Shown here piece by piece: positions 56,097-63,252 of a stretch of DNA of 64,000 nucleotides. Position numbers and translations under genes: made by a program. The notes beneath the pieces were generated by a model, which ran no database searches, was not told the DNA's origin, and saw only the letters and a list, made by a program, of their open reading frames with translations. The stretch lies in NCBI GenBank assembly GCA_020637235.1, contig JACJWG010000012.1:62001-126000 (forward strand). Direction: 5' to 3'. The stretch is from Acidimicrobiaceae bacterium. Its GTDB lineage: Bacteria; Actinomycetota; Acidimicrobiia; Acidimicrobiales; Ilumatobacteraceae. Within the stretch, counting starts at the first letter, position 1, and the number at the start of each line of letters is the position of its first letter.

Positions 56097-56555
56097 TCAG
56101 GCCGTGGTGCGTCGCCAGGCCGGGCCGGCCGTCACCCGCACCTCGTCGAGCACGAGCGGTTCCTTGCAGTGATCGCACACGACGGTGGCGGTGGCCACCT
56201 CACCGCAGCGGTGCACGATGTGGATCGGCGGACCCTCGGGCGCGGCCCAACGGTCGCCCCACGCCATGAGCGCCGCGATCACCCCGAACAGGTCGCGGCC
56301 TTTCTCCGTGAGCCGGTACTCGTACCGCTCGGGATGATCCTGATACTTGACGCGGTCGACGATGCCGTGCGCGACCAGGGTCCCGAGGCGGTCACTCAGG
56401 ATGTTCCGGGCGATGCCGAGGTCGCCCTGGATCGCTTCGAAGCGTCGCTGCCCGAACATCAGGTTGCGCACGACGAGCAGCGTCCACCACTCGCCCACCA
56501 CCTCGAGCGTCTGCGCCACCGAGCAGTTCAGGTGCGCCACGCTGGTCCGTTTCAT
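56097..56555 (-). CDS. HxlR-family transcription regulator
   Basis: A 152-residue winged-helix regulator of the HxlR family: LNCSVAQTLEVVGEWWTLLVVRNLMFGQRRFEAIQGDLGIARNILSDRLGTLVAHGIV and RYEYRLTEKGRDLFGVI. The N-terminal Cys before the helix-turn-helix is conserved in redox-sensing members. The extra C-terminal C-x2-C (VVCDHCKE) may hold zinc. ATG at 56555 has TAGGGT 7 nt upstream, which decides the start over GTG 56564. Confidence 0.9.
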   Translation of the reverse strand: MKRTSVAHLNCSVAQTLEVVGEWWTLLVVRNLMFGQRRFEAIQGDLGIARNILSDRLGTLVAHGIVDRVKYQDHPERYEYRLTEKGRDLFGVIAALMAWGDRWAAPEGPPIHIVHRCGEVATATVVCDHCKEPLVLDEVRVTAGPAWRRTTA

Positions 56556-56562
56556 GACGCTC

Positions 56563-56568
56563 ACCCTA
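56563..56568 (-). promoter_or_regulatory. leaderless -10 element
   Basis: TAGGGT on the minus strand, 7 nt before the HxlR ATG at 56555. Confidence 0.45.
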
Positions 56569-56592
56569 CTGGTTCGCGTCCGGCGGATGGCG

Positions 56593-56859
56593 CTACGCCG
56601 CGTCGGCGCGTCGAGCCTCGGCGTGGTCCATCTCGATGAAGATGCACTCCCCGGGGCAGGCGAGCGCGGCGTCGATCACCGACTGCTCGGCGCGCGCGGG
56701 CACCGAGGCCACGCTGCCGGAACCGCCCGGATCGTGGAGCGCCATCCCGTCCTCGGCGACGTACGCGATGCCGTCCTCGAGCTGGACGAAGACATCGGGC
56801 GCGTGATCGAGACAGAGCCCGTCCCCGGTGCACAGGTCCTGATCGATCCAGACACGCAT
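56593..56859 (-). CDS. ferredoxin, 3Fe-4S/4Fe-4S type
   Basis: An 88-residue ferredoxin: DQDLCTGDGLCLDHAPDVF (C-x5-C) near residue 10 and CPGECIFIEM near residue 68. The C-x5-C spacing suggests a 3Fe-4S cluster as in actinobacterial P450 and oxygenase partners. A short insertion (residues 37-58) lengthens the middle. ATG at 56859 has TACTGT 7 nt upstream. It could feed the molybdoenzyme or a distant P450. Confidence 0.88.
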   Translation of the reverse strand: MRVWIDQDLCTGDGLCLDHAPDVFVQLEDGIAYVAEDGMALHDPGGSGSVASVPARAEQSVIDAALACPGECIFIEMDHAEARRADAA

Positions 56860-56866
56860 CGGCGGG

Positions 56867-56872
56867 ACAGTA
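56867..56872 (-). promoter_or_regulatory. leaderless -10 element
   Basis: TACTGT on the minus strand, 7 nt before the ferredoxin ATG at 56859. Confidence 0.4.
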
Positions 56873-56946
56873 CCCGTGCACCCGCACACCTGCATCGTCG
56901 AGGTCACGTGCCACCCCACCCCCGCAGCAGCCCGACACCACGTCAG

Positions 56947-56952
56947 TAGGCT
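56947..56952 (+). promoter_or_regulatory. leaderless -10 element
   Basis: TAGGCT, 6 nt before the GTG at 56959. Confidence 0.45.
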
Positions 56953-56958
56953 CTCGGC

Positions 56959-59007
56959 GTGTCCGACCAGCTCCTGCCACCTCCTCCTCCGGCCGCCAAG
57001 CAGGTACCCCACACGTGGCAGCGACCCACCGGCCCGTCCGAGGACCCGTGGGCATGGCTGCGCGATCGCGACGATCCCGACACCGTGGCGTACCTGGCCG
57101 CCGAGAACGCGTACGCCGCGGCCTGGCTCGCACCGCACGAGGGCACGGTCGAGGCCGTCTTCCAGGAGATCAAGGCACGCGTGCAGGAGACCGACAGCGC
57201 GGTGCCGGTACGCAAGGGCGCGTGGTGGTACACCACGCGCACGGTCGAGGGGCTCGACTACGCGATCCACTGCCGCGGTGCGTCGCCCGAGACCGCCGAG
57301 GCGCACGTCCTGCTCGACGAGAACGTCGAGGCCCGGGGTCACGACTTCTTCTCGCTCGGTCTGTTCGACGTCGACCCGTCGCACACCATCGCGGCCTGGA
57401 GCTCCGACGTCGACGGCAGCGAGCGGTACACCCTGCGCTTCCGCGACCTGGCGTCGGGCACCGACCTGCCCGACGAACTGGTCGGCACCTCCGCATGGGG
57501 TGGCGGCGCCTGGTCGGCCGACGGGCGCGACTACCTCTACATGATGCCGGACGACCAGATGCGGCCGTTCCAGGTGTGGCGCCACCGCCTCGGCACCTCG
57601 CAGGCGGACGACGTCCTCGTCCTGCACGAGGAGGACGAGCGCTTCTACCTCGGGGTCGACCTCACCCGCAGCGAACGCTGGATCGTGTTCGAGGCGTCGA
57701 GCAAGACGACCTCCGAGGCGTGGGTGCTGCCCGCCGGTGCCGTCGACGCCGAGCCGACGTCGGTGCGGCACCGCACCGACGGCGTCGAGTACACCGTCGA
57801 CGACTGGGGCGATCGGTTCGTGGTGCTCACCAACCTCGACGCCGAGGACTTCCGGGTGATGTCGGCCTCGCACGAGGATCCGTCCGCGTGGACCGAGATG
57901 CTCCCCCACGTGTCCGGTCAGCGGATCAGTGCGGTCGAGCCGTTCGCCTCGCATCTCGTGGTGCACGAGTGGTCGGCGGCGCAGCAGCGGATCCGGATCG
58001 TGTCGCGCGACACCTCGATCGCCACCCTCGACCTCGGCACCGAACCACACGAACTCGAACTCGACGCGAACCCGGAGTGGCAAACCACCACCCTGCGGTA
58101 CGCGTACCAGTCGTTCACCACGCCGGCGTCCGTGTACGAACTCGACCTCCCGTCGGGCACCCACACGCTGCTGAAGCGCACCCCCACACCCAACGTCGAC
58201 ACGTCGCAGTACGAGGCCTCGCGCGAGTGGGCCACGGCGCCGGACGGCACCCTGGTGCCCGTCGACGTCGTCCGCCGGCGCGGTGTCGTGGCCGACGGCA
58301 CGGCGCCGTGCATGGTGTACGGCTACGGCAGCTACGAGGCGTCGATGCCGCCCTGGTTCAGCGTCGCCCGGCTGTCGCTGCTCGATCGCGGGTGGACGTG
58401 GGCACTCGTGCACCCCCGGGGCGGCGGTGAACTCGGCCGGCGGTGGTACACCGACGGCAAACTGCTCCACAAGCGGAACACCTTCGACGACACGATCGCG
58501 TGCGTCGAGCACCTGCGGCGCGCCGGCTGGGCGCGAGCCGACGGGGTCGTGCTCCGCGGCGGCAGCGCCGGTGGTCTGCTGGTCGGTGCGTGCGTGACGA
58601 TGCGCCCCGAGCTGTTCTGCTCGGTGATCGCCGAGGTGCCCTTCGTCGACGTGGTCACCACGATGAGCGACCCGTCGTTGCCGCTCACCGTGACCGAGTG
58701 GGAGGAGTGGGGCGACCCGCGCACCGAGCCCTTCGCGAGCTACATCCTCGGCTACTCGCCCTACGACAACACCGGGCCGCGCGACTACCCGGCGACACTG
58801 ATCACCGCCGGGCTGAACGACCCACGGGTGAGCTACCACGAACCGGCGAAGTGGTGCGCGAAGCTGCGCGCCGTACGCACCGACGGCCGGCCACAGTTGA
58901 TGCGCACCGAGATGGGCGCCGGCCACGCCGGGCCGAGCGGGCGCTACGAGCGCTGGCGCGACGAGGCGATCGTGCTCACCTTCGCGTTGGCCACCGTCGA
59001 ACGCTGA
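56959..59007 (+). CDS. prolyl oligopeptidase family serine peptidase (S9A)
   Basis: A 682-residue S9A peptidase (prolyl oligopeptidase/oligopeptidase B type). The N-terminal DPWAWLRDRDDPDTVAYLAAEN is the family start, the beta-propeller spans about 70-400 and the hydrolase domain has GGSAGGLLVG with the nucleophile Ser near 540, the Asp in GLNDPRVSYHEPAKW and the His in GAGHAGPSGRY. No signal peptide, so cytoplasmic. It cleaves short peptides, perhaps ones imported by the ABC transporter in this window (inference). Confidence 0.93.
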   Translation: MSDQLLPPPPPAAKQVPHTWQRPTGPSEDPWAWLRDRDDPDTVAYLAAENAYAAAWLAPHEGTVEAVFQEIKARVQETDSAVPVRKGAWWYTTRTVEGLDYAIHCRGASPETAEAHVLLDENVEARGHDFFSLGLFDVDPSHTIAAWSSDVDGSERYTLRFRDLASGTDLPDELVGTSAWGGGAWSADGRDYLYMMPDDQMRPFQVWRHRLGTSQADDVLVLHEEDERFYLGVDLTRSERWIVFEASSKTTSEAWVLPAGAVDAEPTSVRHRTDGVEYTVDDWGDRFVVLTNLDAEDFRVMSASHEDPSAWTEMLPHVSGQRISAVEPFASHLVVHEWSAAQQRIRIVSRDTSIATLDLGTEPHELELDANPEWQTTTLRYAYQSFTTPASVYELDLPSGTHTLLKRTPTPNVDTSQYEASREWATAPDGTLVPVDVVRRRGVVADGTAPCMVYGYGSYEASMPPWFSVARLSLLDRGWTWALVHPRGGGELGRRWYTDGKLLHKRNTFDDTIACVEHLRRAGWARADGVVLRGGSAGGLLVGACVTMRPELFCSVIAEVPFVDVVTTMSDPSLPLTVTEWEEWGDPRTEPFASYILGYSPYDNTGPRDYPATLITAGLNDPRVSYHEPAKWCAKLRAVRTDGRPQLMRTEMGAGHAGPSGRYERWRDEAIVLTFALATVER

Positions 59008-59017
59008 CCCATCGGGT

Positions 59018-59401
59018 TCAGCCGAACCCGACCGCGACGGCGGCGATCGCGAGGAACGCGAGGTTGCGCCACACATGGCCCACGCCGAGCGGCGCGGTGC
59101 TCCAGGCACCGAAGCACGCGCACTGCGGGTGCCGGCCCCGCCGGAGTTGCACCACGATCGCCGCCGTGAAACCGGCGAGCGTCGCGAACGCCGCGAGCGC
59201 CGGCCAGGGCGAGCCCAGCCCGACCGCGACGAGCGCGCCGATCAGGATCTCCCACCACGGCACCAGTCCGGCGACCGGGCGGCCGACGCCCATCTCGGCT
59301 GCCTGCACCGGCCACTCGGCACCGCGCGCCACCTTGCTCGCGCCGGCGACGACGAAGATCGCCCCGATCACCACCTCGGCGACGGTCCCGACGACGTCCA
59401 C
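59018..59401 (-). CDS. MauE/DoxX-like membrane protein
   Basis: A 127-residue membrane protein with four hydrophobic segments (VAEVVIGAIFVVAGASKV first) and a C-A-C-F-G motif near residue 95. This pattern fits the MauE family, which supports disulfide formation or electron transfer in methylamine dehydrogenase maturation and in other redox systems. It has no obvious partner here. GTG at 59401 is chosen; it lies 14 nt after the stop of the MBL-fold gene. Confidence 0.8.
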   Translation of the reverse strand: MDVVGTVAEVVIGAIFVVAGASKVARGAEWPVQAAEMGVGRPVAGLVPWWEILIGALVAVGLGSPWPALAAFATLAGFTAAIVVQLRRGRHPQCACFGAWSTAPLGVGHVWRNLAFLAIAAVAVGFG

Positions 59402-59414
59402 CGCCCGGTACCGA

Positions 59415-60263
59415 TCAGTCGGCGGCGCGGTCGAGCACGATCGTCATGCCCTCCGATGCGGCAACCACCTCGACCCCAGCGGCAGCACCGAGCTTCACCG
59501 CGCAGGCGCGCAGGCCGTCGAGTGCATCGTCGTGGCGTGACGGGTCGTGATGGAACAACGCCAGTCGTTTCACCCCGGCGGTGTGCGCGAACCACACGGC
59601 GTACTCCGTGGTGCAGTGCCCCCAGTTCGCCTTCATCGCGAACTCCTCGGGCGTGTACTGCGAGTCGTGGATCAACAGATCGGCGTTCCGAGCGAGCTCG
59701 AGCGCACCATCGCTCGCCTGCATCGACCCGTCGTAGGGCTGCTGGTGATCGCTGATGTACACGACGTTGATGCCGTTCCACGCGATGCGATAGCCGAGGG
59801 TGTTGCCGACGTGGGGCACCAGACGCGCCGTCACGTGCACGGGCCCGATGTCGAACTCGGTGTCGCCGACGTCGTGGAAGCGGAAGGTGCCCGGGAACTG
59901 GTTGATGGAGATCGGGAACAGCGGCGGATGGATGGTGGCAGCGAACACCTCGGCCACCGTGCGGCCGTCCTCCTGGACGGGCGCGTAGATGTCGAACTCG
60001 GCTCCGGGACGCAGCATCGGGGTGAAGAACGGCAGGCCCTGGGTGTGGTCCCAGTGGAGATGGGTGAGCAGGCACGACCCGCGGAACGTGCCGTCCTGGG
60101 GCTGACCGGCGCCGAAGTACCGCAGGCCGGTGCCGAGGTCGAACACGATCGGGTCGGCTCCGGGCACGTCGACGGAGACGCACGACGTGTTGCCGCCGTA
60201 CCTCGCGATGTCATCGCCGTGGCATGGCGTCGAACCGCGCACACCGTGGAACGTGACCTTCAC
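59415..60263 (-). CDS. metallo-beta-lactamase-fold hydrolase (PhnP/RNase Z-like)
   Basis: A 282-residue MBL-fold protein: MKVTFHGVRGSTP and RYGGNTSCVSVD at the start, LTHLHWDHTQGLPFF as metal motif near residue 67, HVGNTLGYRI and ISDHQQPYDGS, and a late His in FHHDPSRHDD. This set belongs to the phosphodiesterase/ribonuclease Z-like branch. It probably acts on cyclic or phosphodiester substrates. GTG at 60263 is taken because MKVTFHG is the usual N-terminus. Confidence 0.87.
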   Translation of the reverse strand: MKVTFHGVRGSTPCHGDDIARYGGNTSCVSVDVPGADPIVFDLGTGLRYFGAGQPQDGTFRGSCLLTHLHWDHTQGLPFFTPMLRPGAEFDIYAPVQEDGRTVAEVFAATIHPPLFPISINQFPGTFRFHDVGDTEFDIGPVHVTARLVPHVGNTLGYRIAWNGINVVYISDHQQPYDGSMQASDGALELARNADLLIHDSQYTPEEFAMKANWGHCTTEYAVWFAHTAGVKRLALFHHDPSRHDDALDGLRACAVKLGAAAGVEVVAASEGMTIVLDRAAD

Positions 60264-60384
60264 CCCTCGTTCACCCCAGATGGCGCCACGTTAGGACGGG
60301 TTCACCCCACCGCTCAACCGTTCGTCGCCGACACATGGGTGACGTGCGTCGCAGCCGGCGTCGAAGCCACCGTCGACGGATCGC

Positions 60385-60390
60385 TACGGT
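60385..60390 (+). promoter_or_regulatory. leaderless -10 element
   Basis: TACGGT, 6 nt before the ATG at 60397. It would drive the hydrolase / UGSC operon. Confidence 0.45.
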
Positions 60391-60396
60391 GCGCTC

Positions 60397-61275
60397 ATGC
60401 CGCCTGCCCTCGACACCCGCCGCATCACCGTGAACGACGTCGACTTCACGTATCTCGCCTGTGGCGACACCGGACCGCTCGCCCTGTGCCTGCACGGGTT
60501 CCCCGACAGTGCTCACACGTGGCGCCACCTGCTGCCGGTGCTCGCCGAGGCCGGCTATCGCGCCGTCGCACCCTTCCAGCGGGGGTACGCACCCACCGCA
60601 GTGCCTGCCGACGGTCGCTTCCAGACGGCTGCGCTCGCACTCGACGCGATCGGCTTCCACGAGGCGCTCGGCGCCGGTGAACCCGGCGTGATCATCGGCC
60701 ACGACTGGGGAGCGCCGGCCACGAGTGGCGCGGCGGTCCACGCGCCCGAGCGATGGTCGAAGGTGGTGACGATGGCGGTTCCGCCGGGTCCGGCGCTCGG
60801 TGCGGCGTTCCTCACCGTTCCGGCCCAGCTGAAGCGCAGCTGGTACATGTTCTTCTTCCAGCACCCGCTCGCCGACCTGGTCGTGCCCGCCGACGACCTC
60901 GCGTTCATCGACCGGTTGTGGGCCGACTGGTCGCCGGGTCACGACGGCGCCGAGGACGTCGCTCACGTGAAGGACTGTCTGCGCGACCCCGCGCACCTCG
61001 CCGCAGCGATCGGGTACTACCGAGCCACCCTCGGCGAGGGCTATAAGGATCCGGGGCTCGAGGATCTGCAAGTGGCGTGCGGCGGCGTGCCCTCCCAGCC
61101 GACGCTGTACCTGCACGGCCGCACCGACGGTTGCATCGGGGTGGAGGTCGCCGAGATGGCACGGGCGATGGTGACGCCCAACGTGACCATCGAGGTGGTC
61201 GAGGGCGCCGGTCACTTCCTCCAGATCGAACAGCCCGACATCGTGAACGCTCGCATCCTGGAGTTCCTCGCATGA
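60397..61275 (+). CDS. alpha/beta hydrolase (epoxide hydrolase-like)
   Basis: A 292-residue alpha/beta hydrolase: CLHGFPDSAHTW as HG-x-P loop near residue 34, VIIGHDWGAPATS with the Asp nucleophile near residue 102, and the His in VEGAGHFLQIEQP near 275. H-D-W-G with HGFP is the pattern of epoxide hydrolases and some dehalogenases. Its stop overlaps the start of the UGSC-partner gene (ATGA), so these proteins are made together. Leaderless start at 60397. Confidence 0.88.
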   Translation: MPPALDTRRITVNDVDFTYLACGDTGPLALCLHGFPDSAHTWRHLLPVLAEAGYRAVAPFQRGYAPTAVPADGRFQTAALALDAIGFHEALGAGEPGVIIGHDWGAPATSGAAVHAPERWSKVVTMAVPPGPALGAAFLTVPAQLKRSWYMFFFQHPLADLVVPADDLAFIDRLWADWSPGHDGAEDVAHVKDCLRDPAHLAAAIGYYRATLGEGYKDPGLEDLQVACGGVPSQPTLYLHGRTDGCIGVEVAEMARAMVTPNVTIEVVEGAGHFLQIEQPDIVNARILEFLA

Positions 61276-62711
61276 GCATCGGGCCCGGCATCCGACCGGT
61301 GCTGCCCGACGGCCTCGTCGTCGTGGTGAAGGAGGAGTGCGAGACGTGCCGGATGGTGGCCCCCCTCCTCGCACAGTTCGAGTGCACCGTGTACACCCAG
61401 GACGACCCGTCGTTCCCGCACAGCGTGTCGCCGATCCACGACGCCGACCTCTCGGTGAGCTGGCACCACGAGATCGAGACGGTGCCGACCCTCGTCAGGG
61501 TGATGAACGGCGTCGAACTGGAGCGCACCGTCGGGTGGTCCCGAACCGACTGGCAGCGCATCACGGGGCTGGCACATCTCGGCGACGACCTGCCCGTGAT
61601 GCGGCCGGGCTGTGGCTCGATGAGCGTCGACCCCGATCTGGTCGACGGGCTGCGAGCCCGCTTCGGTGGCCACGTGCTCACCTCACGACGCATCGAACTC
61701 GCCGACCTCGACGACGAGATGGAGGCGCTGTACGACCGCGGTGTCACCGACGGGTTGCCGGTCGTGCCGCCGACCGAGGAACGGGTGCTGCGCATGCTCA
61801 CCGGCACCACCCGCGCCGCCGGCGAGGTGGTGGCCGTCGTGCCGCCCGACCTGGTGGAGGTGACCGTCGAGAAGATCGCGATCAACGCCGTCATGGCCGG
61901 CTGCCGGCCCGAGTACCTGCCGTGGGTGATCGCTGCGGTGGAGGCGATCTGCACCGACGAGTTCAACATCCACGGCGTGCTCGCCACCACCATGCCGGTG
62001 GGACCGGTGATCGTGTGCAACGGGCCGGGCACACGCGCCATCGGGATGAACGGTGCCGGCAACGCCCTCGGTCAGGGGAACCGGGCGAACCTCACGATCG
62101 GCCGTGCGGTGCAGTTGGTGGTGCGCAACATCGGTGGTGGACGCCCCGGCGAGGTGGACCGCGCCACGCACGGCAACCCGGGCAAGATCAGCTTCTGCTT
62201 CGCCGAGCTGGAGGACGGGTCGCCGTTCACCCCGCTCGCCACCAGCCTCGGTGCGCCGCAGGGTGCGAACGCGCTCACCGTGTTCGCCGGCGAGGGCCCG
62301 CGCTGCATCGTCGATCAGCTCGCGCGCGACCCCGACAGCCTGGCCAACACCTTCGCCGCGTGCCTGCGCACCCTGCACAACCCGAAGCTCGTCCTGGGCT
62401 TCGACGTGATCCTGGTGGTCGGCCCCGAACACGCTCGGGTCTTCGCCGAGGCCGGCTGGGACCGCGACCGGCTGCTCGACGAACTGCACGCGAGGTTGCA
62501 GCTGTCGGGTGAGGACGTCGTACGCGGGGCCCACGGCATCGCCGAGGGCGTGCCCGAGCACCTGCGGACGGTGACGCTGCCGAAGTTCCGCCCCGGCGGC
62601 ATCCTGATCGTGCACGCCGGCGGCGGTGCCGGACTGTTCTCGGCGATGATCGGCGGCTGGGCCAACGGCGACGTGGGCTCCAAGCCGGTGACCCGCCTGG
62701 TCGGCAACTAG
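61272..62711 (+). CDS. thioredoxin-like protein fused to UGSC-partner domain
   Basis: A 479-residue protein. Residues 1-100 look like a thioredoxin fold: LVVVVKEECETCRMVAPLLAQF with a C-x2-C, and the cis-Pro segment ETVPTLVRV. From about 145, ALYDRGVTDGLPVVPPTEERVLRML begins a long conserved domain with MAGCRPEYLPWVIAAVEAI, GNGRANLTIG-like stretches and a C-terminal FSAMIGGWANGDVGSKPVTR. Proteins of this type accompany UGSC (seleno)proteins. It lies 9 nt upstream of the selenoprotein gene and may pass reducing equivalents to it. Confidence 0.75.
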   Translation: MSIGPGIRPVLPDGLVVVVKEECETCRMVAPLLAQFECTVYTQDDPSFPHSVSPIHDADLSVSWHHEIETVPTLVRVMNGVELERTVGWSRTDWQRITGLAHLGDDLPVMRPGCGSMSVDPDLVDGLRARFGGHVLTSRRIELADLDDEMEALYDRGVTDGLPVVPPTEERVLRMLTGTTRAAGEVVAVVPPDLVEVTVEKIAINAVMAGCRPEYLPWVIAAVEAICTDEFNIHGVLATTMPVGPVIVCNGPGTRAIGMNGAGNALGQGNRANLTIGRAVQLVVRNIGGGRPGEVDRATHGNPGKISFCFAELEDGSPFTPLATSLGAPQGANALTVFAGEGPRCIVDQLARDPDSLANTFAACLRTLHNPKLVLGFDVILVVGPEHARVFAEAGWDRDRLLDELHARLQLSGEDVVRGAHGIAEGVPEHLRTVTLPKFRPGGILIVHAGGGAGLFSAMIGGWANGDVGSKPVTRLVGN

Positions 62712-62714
62712 GGT
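62709..62714 (+). promoter_or_regulatory. possible leaderless -10 for the selenoprotein gene
   Basis: TAGGGT, 6 nt before the ATG at 62721. Its TAG is the stop codon of the upstream gene, so the selenoprotein may also have its own leaderless transcript. Confidence 0.35.
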
Positions 62715-62720
62715 TCGGAC

Positions 62721-63245
62721 ATGAGCAAGCTGCTCCTCGACCCCACCAGCGAGCGCCGGGTCTCCGAGCGCACGCGTCTCGACCGTCCGACGTCGCTCGA
62801 CGGGCAGGTGGTCGGACTGCTCGACATCAGCAAACCTCGAGGCGACGTGTTCCTCGACCGGCTCGAGGCCCGGCTCGGCGAGGCGGGCGCGACGGTGCGG
62901 CGCTATCGGAAGCCGACGTTCACCAAGCCCGCGCCGGTCGACCTGCGCCACGAGATCGCCACCAGCTGCACGCTCGTGATCGAGGCGCTCGCCGATTGAG
63001 GCAGCTGCACGTCGTGCAGTGTGCACGACATCGTCGATCTCGAGCGCCGCGGCGTCCCCGGCGTGTTCGTCGCGTCGGCCGAGTTCGTCCAGGCGGCGAT
63101 CTCGCAGAGCGCCTCGCTCGGCTTCCCCACCGTGGCCCGTGTGTTCACCCCGCATCCGATCCAGGACCGCACCGACGACGAGATGCGTGCGTACGCCGAT
63201 CTGGTCTACGACGAGATCGTGGCCCAGATCGTCGCAGCCCCCTGA
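62721..63245 (+). CDS. UGSC-family selenoprotein, TGA at 62997 read as Sec
   Basis: A 174-residue protein if the in-frame TGA at 62997-62999 is read as selenocysteine (Sec93). The reading frame continues with the expected family sequence across it: VIEALAD, then U-G-S-C-T-S-C, then SVHDIVDLERRGVPGVFVASAEFVQ, and ends DEIVAQIVAAP at 63245. U-G-S-C is the name-giving motif of the UGSC family, found with Sec or Cys. The N-terminal half has DGQVVGLLDISKPRGDVFLDRL. The Sec/Cys site suggests a redox enzyme, substrate unknown. Confidence 0.85.
63011..63029 (+). promoter_or_regulatory. candidate bacterial SECIS hairpin
   Basis: GTCGTGCA and TGCACGAC form an 8-bp stem with a GTG apical loop at 63019-63021. 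The loop begins 19 nt after the TGA, within the distance known for bacterial SECIS elements bound by SelB, and it has G first and GT in the loop as expected. An alternative hairpin, CTGCAC-GTC-GTGCAG, overlaps it. Confidence 0.6.
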
Positions 63246-63252
63246 ACCCTCC

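Noticed and set aside
62721..62999. Reading 62721-62999 and 63021-63245 as two separate small genes
   Set aside because: They are in the same phase, joined by one TGA, and together give the UGSC family motif and length. Selenocysteine readthrough explains both.
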